Source of the DNA: Liolophura sinensis
Lineage: Eukaryota > Mollusca > Polyplacophora > Chitonida > Chitonidae
Reading direction: 5' to 3'
Assembly: GCF_032854445.1 (NCBI RefSeq)
Contig: NC_088300.1
Location: 27,883,608 to 27,947,607, forward strand
Length of the DNA: 64,000 nucleotides
Shown here piece after piece: positions 24,201-39,200 of this stretch. The notes beneath the pieces were generated by a model. The model was not told where the DNA came from and did not search any database. It was given only the letters and a program-made list of their open reading frames with translations. The position numbers and the translations under genes are program-made. Each line of letters starts with the position of its first letter. The stretch's first letter is position 1.

Positions 24201-27200
24201 AGCTAATGGGAACTGTTGCCAGAGTTGGCTTACCTCCCCTTTCATGGTCATCACCAGAGACGTGGGCTCTCCAAGATTAGCTATTCTGGTTGCCAGGAGA
24301 CGGATACACTGTTTGACATTAGCAATGGGTGCCAGACCGCAGGTTTCCTTGAAGTTAGCCAGGCCTACATGGACATTATCCCTTAGATCTGTGCTATCTC
24401 TCAGGGGTTGGCTGGCTGCCTGCATTGTCGTCAACACAATAGCAAGATTAATATTTCCATGATAATAGGTCAAGAAAACGGCAGTATCTTGTGCGGGTTA
24501 ATTGTCAGTGTGTGCTTCACAACAGGTGGATGTATCACCTTACACTCAGATTACCTTACACCTGGATCATCTTACACCTTATATCAAAACTGGCTCATCA
24601 ATCACAGCCTGGTTCAGGAGGAGTTTTTATGTATACACACTTCAGCTGACTTGACTAAGGAGGTTGAGAAACCCACACAACTCTAGTAATTTGGAAGGTT
24701 TAGCATTTATGTTACAATAAGCTGGGTAGCTGTTTCAAGTGCACACGATCAAGATATCACCACTGCGGGACAAACAAATCCACATGACCGTATTAAAGCA
24801 TTAGAACCCTCGGCAGTTACACATAGTTCAGTAAATCTATGTATATTATTCCACTTGTTACATCTGAGATTTTACATGTGTTCGAGGACAGTTTCAAGTT
24901 GAAAATTTAGAAAAATACATGTTAAGAAAAATTTTAAAATTGGAACTAAATTCTGGGCTATTGCCAAAGACTGTAATGATATACCATAGGCTTAAATGGT
25001 CATGTGATTTTGTTCATCCCATTTATTTATGACACGTACTGAGGCACCACTCAAAACAGCTATCTGGCTTATTCACTCTTATCATGGCATGGTAACATCC
25101 AATAATGGTACTCTAGTTGTATGAGTTTTACTATATCTGCGCGTCAAATTGAAGAAATGATGCAGTATGAGCACAATGACTCGGAACAGAGAGAACACAT
25201 ATTTTAAAACAAAAAGCGTACAATGAACTGTCTCTAGAAATACCCGCCTCGAATTGTGGATTTTTAACATAAGACATGGTTTTAAAGAGACTATATTGGA
25301 GAATTTTGGCAAAAAATTGATCAGCACATTTTCATTTGAGCTTTTTGTAATATTTTAGAATCATCCAAATAATTACCTTTCAAAAAATATCAGCCTTCTG
25401 TGTGTGATTGTTAAAATTTATTCTTCTTTACAAACTAGGGTGTGCTAACTGAGATTATCTCACTTATCCTCTCCTTAATGTAGAATGAGTTCACCATTCA
25501 AAGATGCATTGTACACAAAAAATGCATGCATTTGGAGTAACAACTGTTCTCTGAAATTCTAAAACAATAAGTTATTTTGAGGGTGGGGTGCACAGCATTT
25601 GATGCTCTTTCATTTCCATCATTTTTGATGGATTACTTCAGACATAAATATTCATGACATTGGTATGATTATAAGAATTACAATAAAAATCAATTTGCTC
25701 AATCCTAGAAATAATGTCATTACGCAAGATTGTCGACACATTAATACCATGCATTACCCCTTAACTGTTATGCAATGAATTTGCCTACATATACACATGG
25801 CTGATTACCCTGAATTAATGTCATATCATCATGCGTTGAATTTACGAACATTTATATGGATCATTAGTATGCGTCATAAATCCCGTTTGAAGTTGTTAAA
25901 CAACAAATAAATATTACTCTCTGAATTCATCTCCTGTATCATCCACGACAATCACTATGATCACCTAATACATGAAACATACATTAATTTGTCCTAAAGT
26001 CTTCTTGCCTTAAAACACATTACCATTTCCATACAGACTGCCTGTGGTAATCAGGTTTATGATTCTAACCAGAAACTCATTATTTCCCAGTCATACGCAG
26101 TTGATTCACACCCAATGTTTGTAACAATTAACTATCTACATCAGCTTGGTCGTCAAATTGTCATAAAAACAAAATTATATGGCCAGTATTTATCACTATG
26201 AGGGACATGATTAATGGTAGTATGAAACCTTTAGCATTCTATATATTTTTGTTCATTTTCTTTACTATGGGCGTGATATTTGCAATACTACATATACAAT
26301 GGACATTTACCTTAAAGAATCTGAAATTTTTATAAAAAAAAAAAAATTAATCAGCACAAATCCACCTGAATTTTTAATATTGCTTCAGAAAAACCTGAAA
26401 AATTACTTTTCACAAAATATCAACCTGATCTGTGCATGTGTTACTGTTTAAAATTTCTAATAAAGCTCCTAAACTTTATAATGTGGTGTTAAATAATTCT
26501 AAATGTTGAAAAAGTTGTAATGCGACTCGCAGTCAAAATTTAGAATCATTTTACCACTATAAGTAGTATCGGTATGAGTCTGATATCACTGGATGGCAAA
26601 TAATTTTTCTTGTCAATATAGAAAATATGCTTTGATTAGTGAAAATCAACTGTTTACCAAAAATCTCCCGTATACCTTCTTTAAGCTATGTACAAACCAT
26701 TGAACAGGTTTTATTATAAAGGAACCTTAACTTCAACTACAGTGATATATTTACAGACCAAGTCAGTTTTTCAACTGAAATTTTCTCACCTTGAATGTTT
26801 CATCAATGCAGCGAACACCAATGGACTTCATACTAGCATAGTCACGATACCTTTTGGCTCTTCTGTGCACTATGCCACGCCGATTTCCTTTCTAAGAACA
26901 ACAAATATGACATAAATAGATTTTGTGGTTTCTACCTAAACTGATAATTGAACACATTTCACTTGCTGAGAAGTGAACTAATCTGAAAACTTTTAACATC
27001 AACTTACCACCTGAGGCAAATCTTAAATCAGATTACTACTCATTTAAGTTTTTTCACAAATCACATCTCATAGGTTTTAGAGCCATAAGGCAATGTGAAT
27101 TACCAGATACATTAGGAAAATATGATTTTCTGAAGCTTTGTATGCCCAGCCTGGCATTGTGCTAGGGTATGAACATCATCTGCTCTCTATCTTTTACATG

Positions 27201-30200
27201 GTGTCCAGTGTAATACTATAGTCACTTTCTCACACCCAGAATAACTGTGTTACATCATGTAATTTGATTGGGGATTAAAGTTGCATTGAAGAATATCTTT
27301 ACTTTAACAATGGAGGAGATTACAGCCCTTGGACAAGTGCCCAACAAAACTCCTGGCATTAACATTCAACTACAAAGTCGAGCAAAATCAGCCAGCAAGG
27401 TCCCCAAACTTGTAGAATTTATTTGATTAAATTATTTTATTCACACCATACTCATGAATATTTCACTTATACGACTGCGGTCAGCATTAAGGTGGGAGGA
27501 AACTGGACCTTCCCACTGGCATGAAGTTTGCAAGGTATTAACATGCTGTTCAATGAAAGTCTAACCTGTCAGTGTGTCACCAATGAGACTCCAAAGCTTT
27601 CCATGGAGAGACATTCCCATTTTCACTCATTTGGTTGCCCTGACCTTACAATGTAAAGGTTTGAAAAGTTCACTAAAACACAGCTATTTCAGTGGAAAGC
27701 TGGGTGGACTTCTGCTTACTTACCCCACCCCCTCGTTTGTTTGTTATGGCTATATGAACAAATAGGGTGCACTTTTCAATGGCATCTCCAGTGTTGGACA
27801 GCAGCCGTAAATGTCTGTATCCTGAAAGAGGGATATACAGCTTGTGTCATAAACAAATGTGAACAATCATGTCACCACACATAACAGAAATGGCTGTAGC
27901 AGGGAACAAGACTTCAGAGTGGTTTGTTTTTAAACATATTTAACACAAAATATGCATATCTATATAATATGGACATGTCTGTCAACATTACTACCGGTGG
28001 GTAATTCTTTGACTATGTTTTTAACATAGTACATCTATTGCTAGTCAGGACATACCTGTCAGAACCACTGTGAGTGATTAGTGTTTTGTGCCTATCTGAC
28101 AGACTCACCAGTTTGCATACACTCAAAGGGCACGGTGTACTGGCCGATGAACTCATCCCCAATATAGTCATCATCCAGCACTGAAAACCTGACCAGGGCC
28201 AGCTCGGGAAGGTTTATCTGGAACTCAAAACTCTCGTCAAAGATAGGATTGTAGCCTGGAAAAGAACGAAAATATTATTCCATAAATAATTATAGAAAAT
28301 CTGAAAATTTCACATCTGTAAAGTTTTCTAGTTCGAATGAAAATTCTGAAAGCTGTATTCACATTGATGACAACTTACAAAGTCACTGATACAGCAATCA
28401 CTAATAATCACAGGGGCCTCCGTGGCTCAGTCGGTTAGCGCGCTAGCGCAGCGTAATGACCCAGAAGCCTCTCACCAATGCGGTCGCTGTGAGTTCAAGA
28501 CCAGCTCATGCTGCCTTCCTCTCCGGCCGTATGTGGGAAGGTCTGCCAGCAACCTGCGGATGGTCGTGGGTTTCCCCCGGGCTCTGCCCGGTTTCCACCC
28601 ACCATAACGCTGGCCGCCGTAGTATAAGTGAAATATTCTTGAGTACGGCGTAAAACACCAATCAAAAAAGAAAGACAAAAAAACTAATAATCACATGATC
28701 AATACACCATACCATGCTTGACGAATGTCCAATTTTTAGCACCCATTTCAAATGATGTTTTCTCAGTGTTTATCGTTATGGGAGAAAAATCATAGTCAGA
28801 TGCATGTTTGCTATTCCTGAGAAATATCCAATTTTTAACATCCATTTCAAATTATGTTTTCTCAGCTTTTACCAGTTTCAGTGACAAAAGGTAGTATTCA
28901 GACTCAGGGTTGCTTGCAGTCAAGATGTCACCACCGATAACAGCTATCACTTTAATAATCAGTATCAGTACACAAAAAACAAAATGCCTGAGGACAATCA
29001 AGTCTCTATCGGTCATTTCAAATGAGGTCTTCACAGTTTTTACCATTATGGGGAACAGTTTTGGTTTTCTCCACGGCACAATCTGCAGGAATGCCAAATA
29101 TCTCAATGGTAATGTAAGGGTCTGTCACATCTCCCTTAGAGCCACTGCCTCTAGGTTTAGGGAAGTGTTGACCGCTTATCACCTATAACAAATCATACAC
29201 ATGGTCTAAACAAATACACCAAGTATGATGTTGTGCTGAAGAGGTCAAACACAGAAGCTGAATAAAATTCATTTCAATTTTTCATTTTCAATCAAATCAA
29301 ATTTCATACCTTTTGCCTTTTTTTGTTGTTTTAAGGCAAACATGCATAAGAAAGTAGGTGGGTATACAATAAATGCCACAATTCTGAGACCAAGGTCAAA
29401 TTTATACAGCTTTAAAATATTTTGGATGTTTTTGACAATTGAGAATAGCGCTGATTGGCCCTTATGCCTAAACTCTTCATGTCCTTGTTGTAATGCTATA
29501 AAGTCAAGGCTGATTCCACAAAGTTATTTCTGACTTTACTCAAAATTTAAAACCTTGACACAATGTTTTGTTTTTGGTGAGGAAAGTTAAGATTCATGAG
29601 GTGTTTAAAATTTCAATTTCATAAAAAAACAAGCTCTAAATTCATATTTCAAATTTTGACTTGTTAGAAATGACTTTCTGGGATCTTTTTTTATATCAGT
29701 CTTTTATCTCCTACACATTCAGTCTCATTACAAATTTATGAAATTTACACAACATCAATGTCATCAAACAGGCATTTGCACACAAAATGGCCAACTGACG
29801 ACAGTTTCACACACATTAAAAAAACACAGCAAGCTGTGAAATAAAAGAGACAGAATGTCATTTGTCTAGCCATTGGCTCTGTCATATTCCTTTAACATTG
29901 TCATTATCTTCCGCTAGCTGCCAGCACAAGATGTATTTTTAGTCACCTTGACATGAAGAATCTGTGGCGACACCCCGGGAATGACATCTCGCGTGCTGGC
30001 ACTGAAGTAAGCGATCTCTTCGCGCATGATGGCTGGTTTAAGGACGTAGCCACAACCACCGTTCTTCTGGAACAAGCCATCATAGAGGTCCATCATGAGT
30101 CCAGGAGTCTGGAAGTTGAGGGACACTGTAACAGAGACAGGCAGGCAATGTCACTCAGCAACATCCTCTAGTGCTATCTTCATGACTGCTCATATCGAAA

Positions 30201-33200
30201 CCATCTGTCATTACATTCTAATGTTATTGCTGTAAGAACACTACCACACATTTACCATTTAAGAAAGTACATGTTACATGTAGGACCAGTTTGCTATGTA
30301 CACACCGTTTATCTAATTCAAGATTCTACAACTGAACATTAATAACTAAGGCCTATTTAAATAACATTTCCGTGTATTTTTTTCTTTTGTACTATATATG
30401 GAACTTTCATTGTGATTCTTTGTATACATTAAACATCAAAATTGTCATTACCTGAGGTCTTCGAAACTTGCATCACAAAATCAGACCAAACAGTCTAAAG
30501 CAAAAGTACCTTGACTGAAGGAGACTTAAATTGATCTTAATACACATAGTACTTCTTGATACCACCTTTAACATTTATTGTAACACCGATTCTAATACAC
30601 ACGAGACGAAGTGATGAATTAGGCAACCTATGATAACGAATATGCACTCAGGGCATCCGTGATAGAGCAATCCCCTTATGTCATTGTGCTTTACATGTAT
30701 GCAAAACCCATTCTCAATACCTGCAGCACTTTATAAAGATACCATCCTTAACACTTACTTTAACATAGCTTTAACTGTTATTGGATGCAGACAATAGACT
30801 AATATTAGTAAACTTACATGTGTGTTAACAAGGTGTACATCATGTTTTGAAGAGTGGGTTTTTATCGTTTTTAATGTTATGTGGACTAAAAAAAAATGTT
30901 CTTACAAACAGAACAAAAGTGTAATTTACTGTATGTTCCAGAAACATTATATGCTACTGGTATTTGTACCATATCATACGAATCCCAGCGGTGTATTTGA
31001 CACACACATACACAGAATATATAACACACGCAACCCTTGTTACAGGCAGACTTCAAGCATAGAAGTCTGGGGCGGCAGGATCAGTGACAAAGCAGCCTCT
31101 TACCCAGCCATTAATACCTTGGTTGTGAGTAAGTATTGATGTGTTCCACATATCTACCTCCGAGAGGCGGACAGTAAAGCCCCAGCCTCAGGTACTCACC
31201 CATCTGACAGCCACAGTTCCAGAGATCCTGGGGGTTATAGTTACTGGAGTCCACCCTCATCCCATTAGGATAAACCCGAGACATAAAGTACTTATTGTGG
31301 TTGACAAATTCCTCTGGACACGCAATGGCTTGCTTCAGAGCTTGAGATTCACTAAACGAACATACCTCCCAAACCTTTTCTGCAAACAACACAAAACAAC
31401 AAACATGTTAGTCTGGACAGTGCATCATGATGGCTGACTGACTGGTGAGGTGATACAACCAGTGAGCCTCTTATCACAATGACCACTAGTATATGATTCA
31501 TTAGACTTCCATACCCAGCAGAAATTGTCATTGCTAAGGCAATAGTCATCAATGATTCATATTGTAAAGGCCATACTCAGCAATGCTCATCATCATGAAG
31601 GACTCCAGAGTTGACCTTTTCATAAAGGCCTTTACTGCGCGCTGACAATTACCATCAAGCCCTTTACACTCAGCAGTTATATTCCTCATGCTCAGTAGTA
31701 AAGATTATCATCCTGGTCACACTTACATGTAGCAATGATCATTATCATCAAGCCCTTTATACTTAGCAATGACAATCCTCAAGGTCATGCTCAGAAGTGA
31801 GCGTTATCATCAAGGTCACACTTACATAATTATGTAGCAATGATCATTATCATCACGGCAATTTTAGCAGAGAACATTTTAATAGAAGTCATACTCAACA
31901 GGGATCCTTTTCATCAAGGCCATACAGTAATCATTATAGTTATGTTCAATGCAGGCCTTCGTATAAATCCTGTACATAAAACATGACTAGCATTATTTAA
32001 AAAGCTGTGCCCCAGTCAAGACTAAAAAAAATCAGTTTGTAGCCTCTAGTTACACAGCATTAGATGCAAAATACTGTAATAACCCATTTTTTAATACTGA
32101 TGTATTGCCATAATAAGACCAATGCAGATGAGCAAAACGGGTCATACGTAGGATGAAAAATTAAACGCATGGTCATTGATGCCTATGCTACAACATGAAA
32201 GACTTGGACAAAAGCCAAATATTCAGTACAGGTCTAATTTGTATTGTATAGACTTGGGAGTATGTTTGGACCCACTTAAAGTCTTTGCTGTCACAAAGAC
32301 TAGTTTAAAATGCTTGAAACTTGCTGAAATTTGTATGGCTGCAGAGGGTTATGATGCTTTAACTTAGCCACAAGATAGAAATCTTGGTAATGAGCACTGA
32401 AAATAGCTGTCATGCTCATAGGTAACACGGATTAATTCCGGCAGATGCATGAACATCATGTTGGTAGTTCTGGTAGTGTTTCTATAGACAGAAGCCTAGA
32501 AGAGGCCCCAGAGAGTGTCTACACAAGCCTGGAAATGTCAAGGACTCTCCTGACTGGTGCTTTTGGGCCATTTCAGCGTGAGATCAGCTCAGTCTGGGTG
32601 GAGACAATAGATCAGCCAATGATAAATCAGGCCTAATCAATTATAAATAGCTTCTCCATAGTCACATATTACCTTCAGAGAGAAAGAGACAAAAAAAAAG
32701 ATTTTAATCATCCTAGGCACTCAACAATGTTCAGTACGAGGAGAAACAGACCAAGTGCAATCAGACGGTTTACTCTGGGGAGACAGTGTCAAAAGGGTAA
32801 TCCAATATGCTAAATGGATTCTGTGATAGTCTTTTTGTCGGTGGACTGCCTCAGATCACCTTACACAGTGAGGCCTCAGGGAAAGAGTCTATACACCTCT
32901 GTACTGTCCCTTCTTCACTGACATACTAAAATAAAGATAGAGATTTAACTCCTGTTACAGTATCTCTTAACATGGTCTTTAGTACATCAATATATATTAC
33001 AAATAGCATATACACTCACCATCCTCAGTCCAGCTATGTACCCTGTCCTCAATACATCTATACCCACTATCCTCAGTCCAACTATAGACAAAATCCTCAG
33101 TCCATCTATGCACTTCATCCCTGGTCTATCTATACACACTATCCTCAGTCCATCTATGCACACTATCCTCAGTCCATCTATGTACACTATCCTCAGTCCA

Positions 33201-36200
33201 TCTATAGACAAAATCCTCGGTCCATCTATGCACTTCATCCTCAGTCCATCTATACACACAATCATCAGTCCAACTATACACACAATCCTCGGTTCATCTA
33301 TGTACTTCATCCTCAGTCCATCTATACACACAATCCTCAGTCCATTTTATAATTTTCATTTGTTATATTCTTAGGTGTGGCATTAAACACTATTAATCAA
33401 ATAAAATGAGATCAACCCTCATCCAAGTAGTATCACAAATACGTTTAGATCCGTATCCAGTTACTTTTGAATATAAAAGATTTACACTTTGGTAAACTGT
33501 GTCAATGCTTTTCCCGTGCACTTGAGATGAAGACATAAACACAACAGCCTAATGGTAAGTGTCAATACAGACTATGGATAAAGTTCTGCATATTCCTATG
33601 AACATTGCTCTTATCCATAAATGAGATGTACAGATCAGCTGGTTCATTCGGTGCAAGCTCAAGTAAGTGGTCCTGATATTGAGACGGCACCAGAAATAGG
33701 GATGGTAATTTGGAAGGATTTATCAGTAAGATTTCCCGGTCTCTGGAGGAGATTGGACCGAGGGCGATTATAAGGATGGCAGGTAGCGGAGATATGCTAC
33801 TCCAGCCTGATCACAAGCTGCCAACAGGCAGATCAGGCTTCATATCAAATGGGGCACATGTAGACTTCAAATATCATGATTTTTTGCTCAGACAGAGGTA
33901 CATATATGAAACTTAAATAACTGCATAATTTCTGTGTAGGATATCATCCCACTCCGTATCAATCATCCTCATTTCACTGCTTTTGTCAGCAAACCCGTCA
34001 TCTATACACTAAGTTTCCAGAAATGGAGCTTTAGAAACCACACATATCAAGGAAAGGCATATTATGTATGTATGAATGTATGTATGTATGAATGTATGTA
34101 TGTAATAATGTATGTATGCATTTTTTACATAATAATTTTTTGACAAGGAGTCATTAGGGCTGTGTGTGTATATACGCTGTACCTTCTTCAGAGTGGGTGA
34201 GCCCATGGGCTGTCGCCATGAAGTATCATGCCGCAGATCACATATTATACTGACACTGGGGCAACCAGTCCTGTGTCAGTCATGAGCACCAATGTAATAT
34301 GTAATATTTTAAAAATCTTTGGTATGACCAGACTCAGTTTTGTTCCGAGGTCTCAGTATTTCAGTAGAAGATAAATTTAAAGGATAATACATACACAAGT
34401 ACTCAAAGAAATACTACTACATTTACATTATGCCTCTTGATGTAAATCTGGTGAAAGTTTTAGTCCAGGAACTGCCATATCCCATAGCCTGGAATATATA
34501 TGCACCTTGTTCAGGGCAGCCATCTTGGAATAATCAGTGGCAAATATATCCATATCCTGTGATTGGTCAATATTTGCACACTGAATGGCAAGTCATTATA
34601 AGGTGAGACAAAGGTTTACATGTATATTTATTTAAACATTTTTTTTTTGCATAAAAATATTTATAATTTTGAACTCATCATTTTGTCTGAAGTAAAATGT
34701 AAATCTAATCTCTTGCATTAACACTTTAAAAAAGTGACTGAGGTACATGATCACTGAATTATTATCAAAAACTCTCAAAGTCTCTAAAGTGTACTGGGGT
34801 ACATCATTTACTTTTTTTAACTTTCAAAGTTTCTAAGGTGTACCTGAAGTACATTTTCTAAGTGTTGATTTTTTTCAAACTTGCTGAGATGTATTTGAGG
34901 TACATTATCTTATGTTCAAAAACTGCTCAAAAACTCAGTTTCTAAGGTGTATCTGAGGTACATCGTTCATTTTTTTTAACTTTTAAAGTTTCTGAGGTAA
35001 TATTACACAGCTGTGAAATGCGATTTAAAAATCTCAAGTTAACATTAGGTAAAGGTATCAATGATCAACATTCACAATGGCTCTCCAGCACACATATGCT
35101 GACGCTAAAGACAGGCATCTCCAAAGGGCCACTAAAAAGTTTTTTGTCAAGTTTGATAAACTTCTTATCAGAAAATAGTAAGGGCTGGCATCAAATGTAT
35201 TATATTTACATGCTTCTGAAAATGCCTTTTTACACACCAAACTTTAGGTACAATACAGTATTGGGCTAATGTAGCCCTGTTTAGGTAAGACATACCTTAG
35301 CAGTTCACTTTTCATTTCATTTAATATTCAGAAAAGTGTAGTAAATAACAGGAAAATAAACAATGAATGACACAAAGTGCTACTTTTGTGCGGAAACAGA
35401 AACCAATGAAAATCAAAAACGCTGAATATGTATGAACTAAATCATGACTGTGGTTTGTGGGTGGACAGAAATGATAAACTAGCAAACAGACCACATGAAG
35501 AAATGCGGCAGAGAGAGAATCGGTTTAGGAAAAGCGTAATTATGGCCAGTATCATACATATCGTATTACATTTATTGTGTACTTACGCTGATGCTGGGAA
35601 ATTTGGAAATCTTCAAACCGCTTTGAGACAAAAATATTCACCAGATCCGACAACTCTCTGACGAGTTTGTGTTTGCGACCAGAAGTATCCTGAAATGCAT
35701 GGCAAAAGTTTTTCACAGAGAAAAATATGACAAATACAGAGAGACTACAATAACAAAGTTACAAACAGTCTTAGCAACAACACAAGAAAACTTCACTTTA
35801 AATACCATGGTGGCCTGAATTATTTATTTATTTACATAGATTGCTGTACTAGGAGAAACTTCAAGAAAGCAGGTCAACAAAAACCAGTGAAGGCAAGGAT
35901 TCATAGAATTCCAAACTGTTATTCATTCACTTTGATTGGTGTTTTACAATGTCCTCAAGAATATTTCACTCATATGACGATGCCCGTAATGACCCAGGAG
36001 TCTCTCACCAATGCGGTCGCTGTGAGTTCAAGTCCAGCCCATGCTGGCTTCCTCTCCGGCCGTACGTGGGAAGGTCTGTCAGCAGCCTGCCGATGGTCGT
36101 GGGTTTCCCCCTGGCTTTGCCCGGTTTCCACCCACCATAATGCTGGCCGCCGTTGTATAAGTGAAATATTCTTGAGTACTGCGTAAAACACCAATCAAAT

Positions 36201-39200
36201 AAATAAATAAATAAATAAATATGACGATGCCCAGCATATTGATGGTAAGGAAACCTGGCTGGGAAAACCTACAACCATTCACAGATTGTTGGAAGCTAGA
36301 CATTGCCACGTAGAATCAGAGAGGAGGCTACCATGAGCTGGATTTGAACTCTTAAACTCCCTTTCACTTGTAAGAAGGCAGTCAAGTATATGGGAGAAGA
36401 AAACTAGGGGGAAGCAAGCGCCTTCTGCCAGCAGAACCCATAAGAAGGATTTGAGACTGGGAAGTCATTGCTCAGGGACAGTTCTGCTATGGCAAGGAAA
36501 CCCCGTTGGCTGGTTAAGCCTGTAGATAAATGTATAAGGAAACAAATCATCATGTCAATATTGCTACCCACCCGTTTGTTATTCTTCTTCCTCTCTGTCT
36601 CAGCCCCCTCATCCTCTTCTGTCACGTATCCTTCCTCCAGATTGCTGTCTAAGGGCAGTTTCTTACCCTGCGGGCAGAACAAGACAGGTAATGCAGAACC
36701 CACCCCAATTATCCCATCCTCACTCCACAATTACTCTACACAAACACATTTCATATCTGCTGATCCATCAGCCCACACATTTACAGACCAGAAATGTAAT
36801 ATAATCTTGTTCAAATTATTGCATAATCTATGGTTTAAGAACTACATGTAGTTATACAGTTCAAGAGTATATATTTTTTTTCTAATAATATTTTAATATG
36901 TTATATGTGCACTGCCTCATTCTTAATCATAGCTATATCTTCACCTTCTAACACAAAGAGTAGTAATATTTATAATAAGATTATGAAAGGCGAAAATGCT
37001 TGTTGCCATGACTAATAATTTGACAGAATTCCAATATACTCCCCTTATGAAAGATTTATAATGGGGGAATGAAATGGAGTTTTACTCCATTTATCAAAAT
37101 GTTCGGATTTTTTCTTCACAGCATGTAAAATATATTAAATTTGGTGTTTTCATACCTCAAGATTGTCTCTGTTCTCTGGCTTTATAACTTCAGGCAGAAT
37201 GACTGCACAATCAGTATTTGTTTTTTTATTGAGCTATTACTTGATGAAGAGATGATTGTCACAATAATAGTCCAATTCCCAGACTAGGAATACACTATTT
37301 ACAATCCAGCATCCCATTTGGTAGTGCCACTACATCTTTCTTTGGCTTCAATGTATTTGATGATGTTGAGGTTTTGTCACAAAAAATCTGCCTTTCACAA
37401 TTAGGTGGAAACCTGAAAAATTTTGTGTAGGTTGGAAGCAAGCAAAGTTGAATGCTTACTTACATGGTTTCATTCCACCTTCAGCAATGTGTAATGGTGT
37501 AATTAAAACCCTGCTTGATTCTGACAGCTAATTCTACCATTATAGATATACCATTATTATGCAAGGATGTTCTACATGTAATGCTGCAGTAACTAAGGTC
37601 CTATCTGAATTATCACCATTGTTCTCATACCATAAATGAATACTAAGTTACCAGATTCCCCACAAATGAACAATAGGCTACATAGTTTTTTGGCCCAAAT
37701 TACTTTTGGCGGGAAAGTTTTACTCATTACCAATCTATGAGAATACTTCTGTGAATACTTCAACTCTCAAATGTAACTGAACCGGCCCGGATAGCACAGT
37801 TGGTAGAGCGTCCGCTTCGGGACCGGTAGATCCAGGATCAATCCTTGATCGAGTCACACCTAAGACTTTAAAAGAGGAAGTTGTAACTTCCTCGCTTGGC
37901 GTTCAGCATGAAGGGGATAGTGCAACGACTGGTTGACCCGTATCAGTATAATGGCTCGGGCGGGGCGGCTTACTTGCCTTCGGTAAGTCGTCTCAGTGAA
38001 GCAGCACTAAATAAAAGAGCGGTGGAAATCCGTCCTGCAACAAGGAGGCACGTACATGCACCCTAATGATTCCTTCGTCGTCATATGACTGAAAAATTGT
38101 TGCGTACGACGTTAAACCCCAAGCACTCACTCACTCACTCAAATGTAACTGAACGTACAAGTCACTGATATTGGCGGCCATGCTGATCCTCACTACAGAA
38201 CACGGTAATCAATGGTACCTATGTTTGCACTTCCAATTTATCGGAATTACTATAAAGATTAAACCAGTCAAAAATAAACTGTATTTGTTTAAAGCCTTTC
38301 TTACATATTACTGAAATGAATTTGTAGATAGCCACAAATTGTAGTGTAATGCTGTATTGGTAATGGTAATAAACATGTTGCAGCTTGGAATAAGCCTACT
38401 ATTCATGGTATTATAGACAGCGATTTTTTCTCTTACTCACTGGTTCACAAGACAAAAGCAGATTAGCTGACCAATGAAATTTATAGCCGTAATTATCAGC
38501 TAAAAAAATTTGGTGAGTGAGTGAGTGAGTGCTTAGGCTTTAACGTCATACTTAACAATATTTCAGTCATATGACGACGAAGAAATCCTTGGAGTGCATG
38601 TAACATGCCTCCTTGTTGCAGGACAGATTTCCACTGCTCTTTTATCTAGTGCTGCTTCACTGAGACGCCTTACCGAAGGCAAGTAAGCCGCACCACCCGA
38701 GCCATTATACTGAAAGCTGAATGCCAAGTGAGGAAGTTACAACTTCCTCTTTTAAGGTCTTAGGTGTGATGCGACCCAGGATTGACCCTGGATCTACCTC
38801 TCCCGAAGCGGACGCTCTACCAAGTGTGCTATCAGAGCCGGTAAACAAGTTTGGAACACCTGCTATAAATGTGAGTATGTCATATACTGGTCACCTCTTG
38901 TTCAGTCAACCATTGAGTATGAGCAAAAATGATAGGATTTATACCTTCAGAGTTTCCTAGGTATATTTGTAAAGTCTTGAAACTTTACTGAGACATTTAT
39001 ATGACATATTCTGTCCCAGGAGATACCTAGACAAAGAAGGTAAACAAAAACCACTGAAGGCAAGGATTCATTGAATTCCAAATTCTTCTTTATTCACTTG
39101 ACTGGAGTTTTATGCTGTAATCAAGAATACCTGTATTTCAGTTATATATGACGGTGACCAGCATTATGTTTTTCAGAAAAAAGGGCAGAGTCCAGAGGAA

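Noticed and set aside
28413-28500. tRNA gene
   Set aside because: A- and B-box motifs are present but the sequence does not fold into a full cloverleaf and continues as a SINE body with target duplications.
28422-28678. Open frames of 61–68 codons on both strands, similar ones at 19222, 35887, 48524 and 59855
   Set aside because: All fall inside SINE copies; the shared peptide text reflects the repeat, not a protein family.
32972-33374. Open frames of 112–126 codons on both strands
   Set aside because: Produced by a 24-bp tandem repeat without stops; lies within a PLCL intron with no splice or initiation support.
36468-36851. 127-codon + strand open frame
   Set aside because: Antisense shadow of PLCL exon I and its intron.
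37783-37870. tRNA gene
   Set aside because: Same reasoning: tRNA-like head of SINE family 2 with (ACTC)n tail and target duplication.
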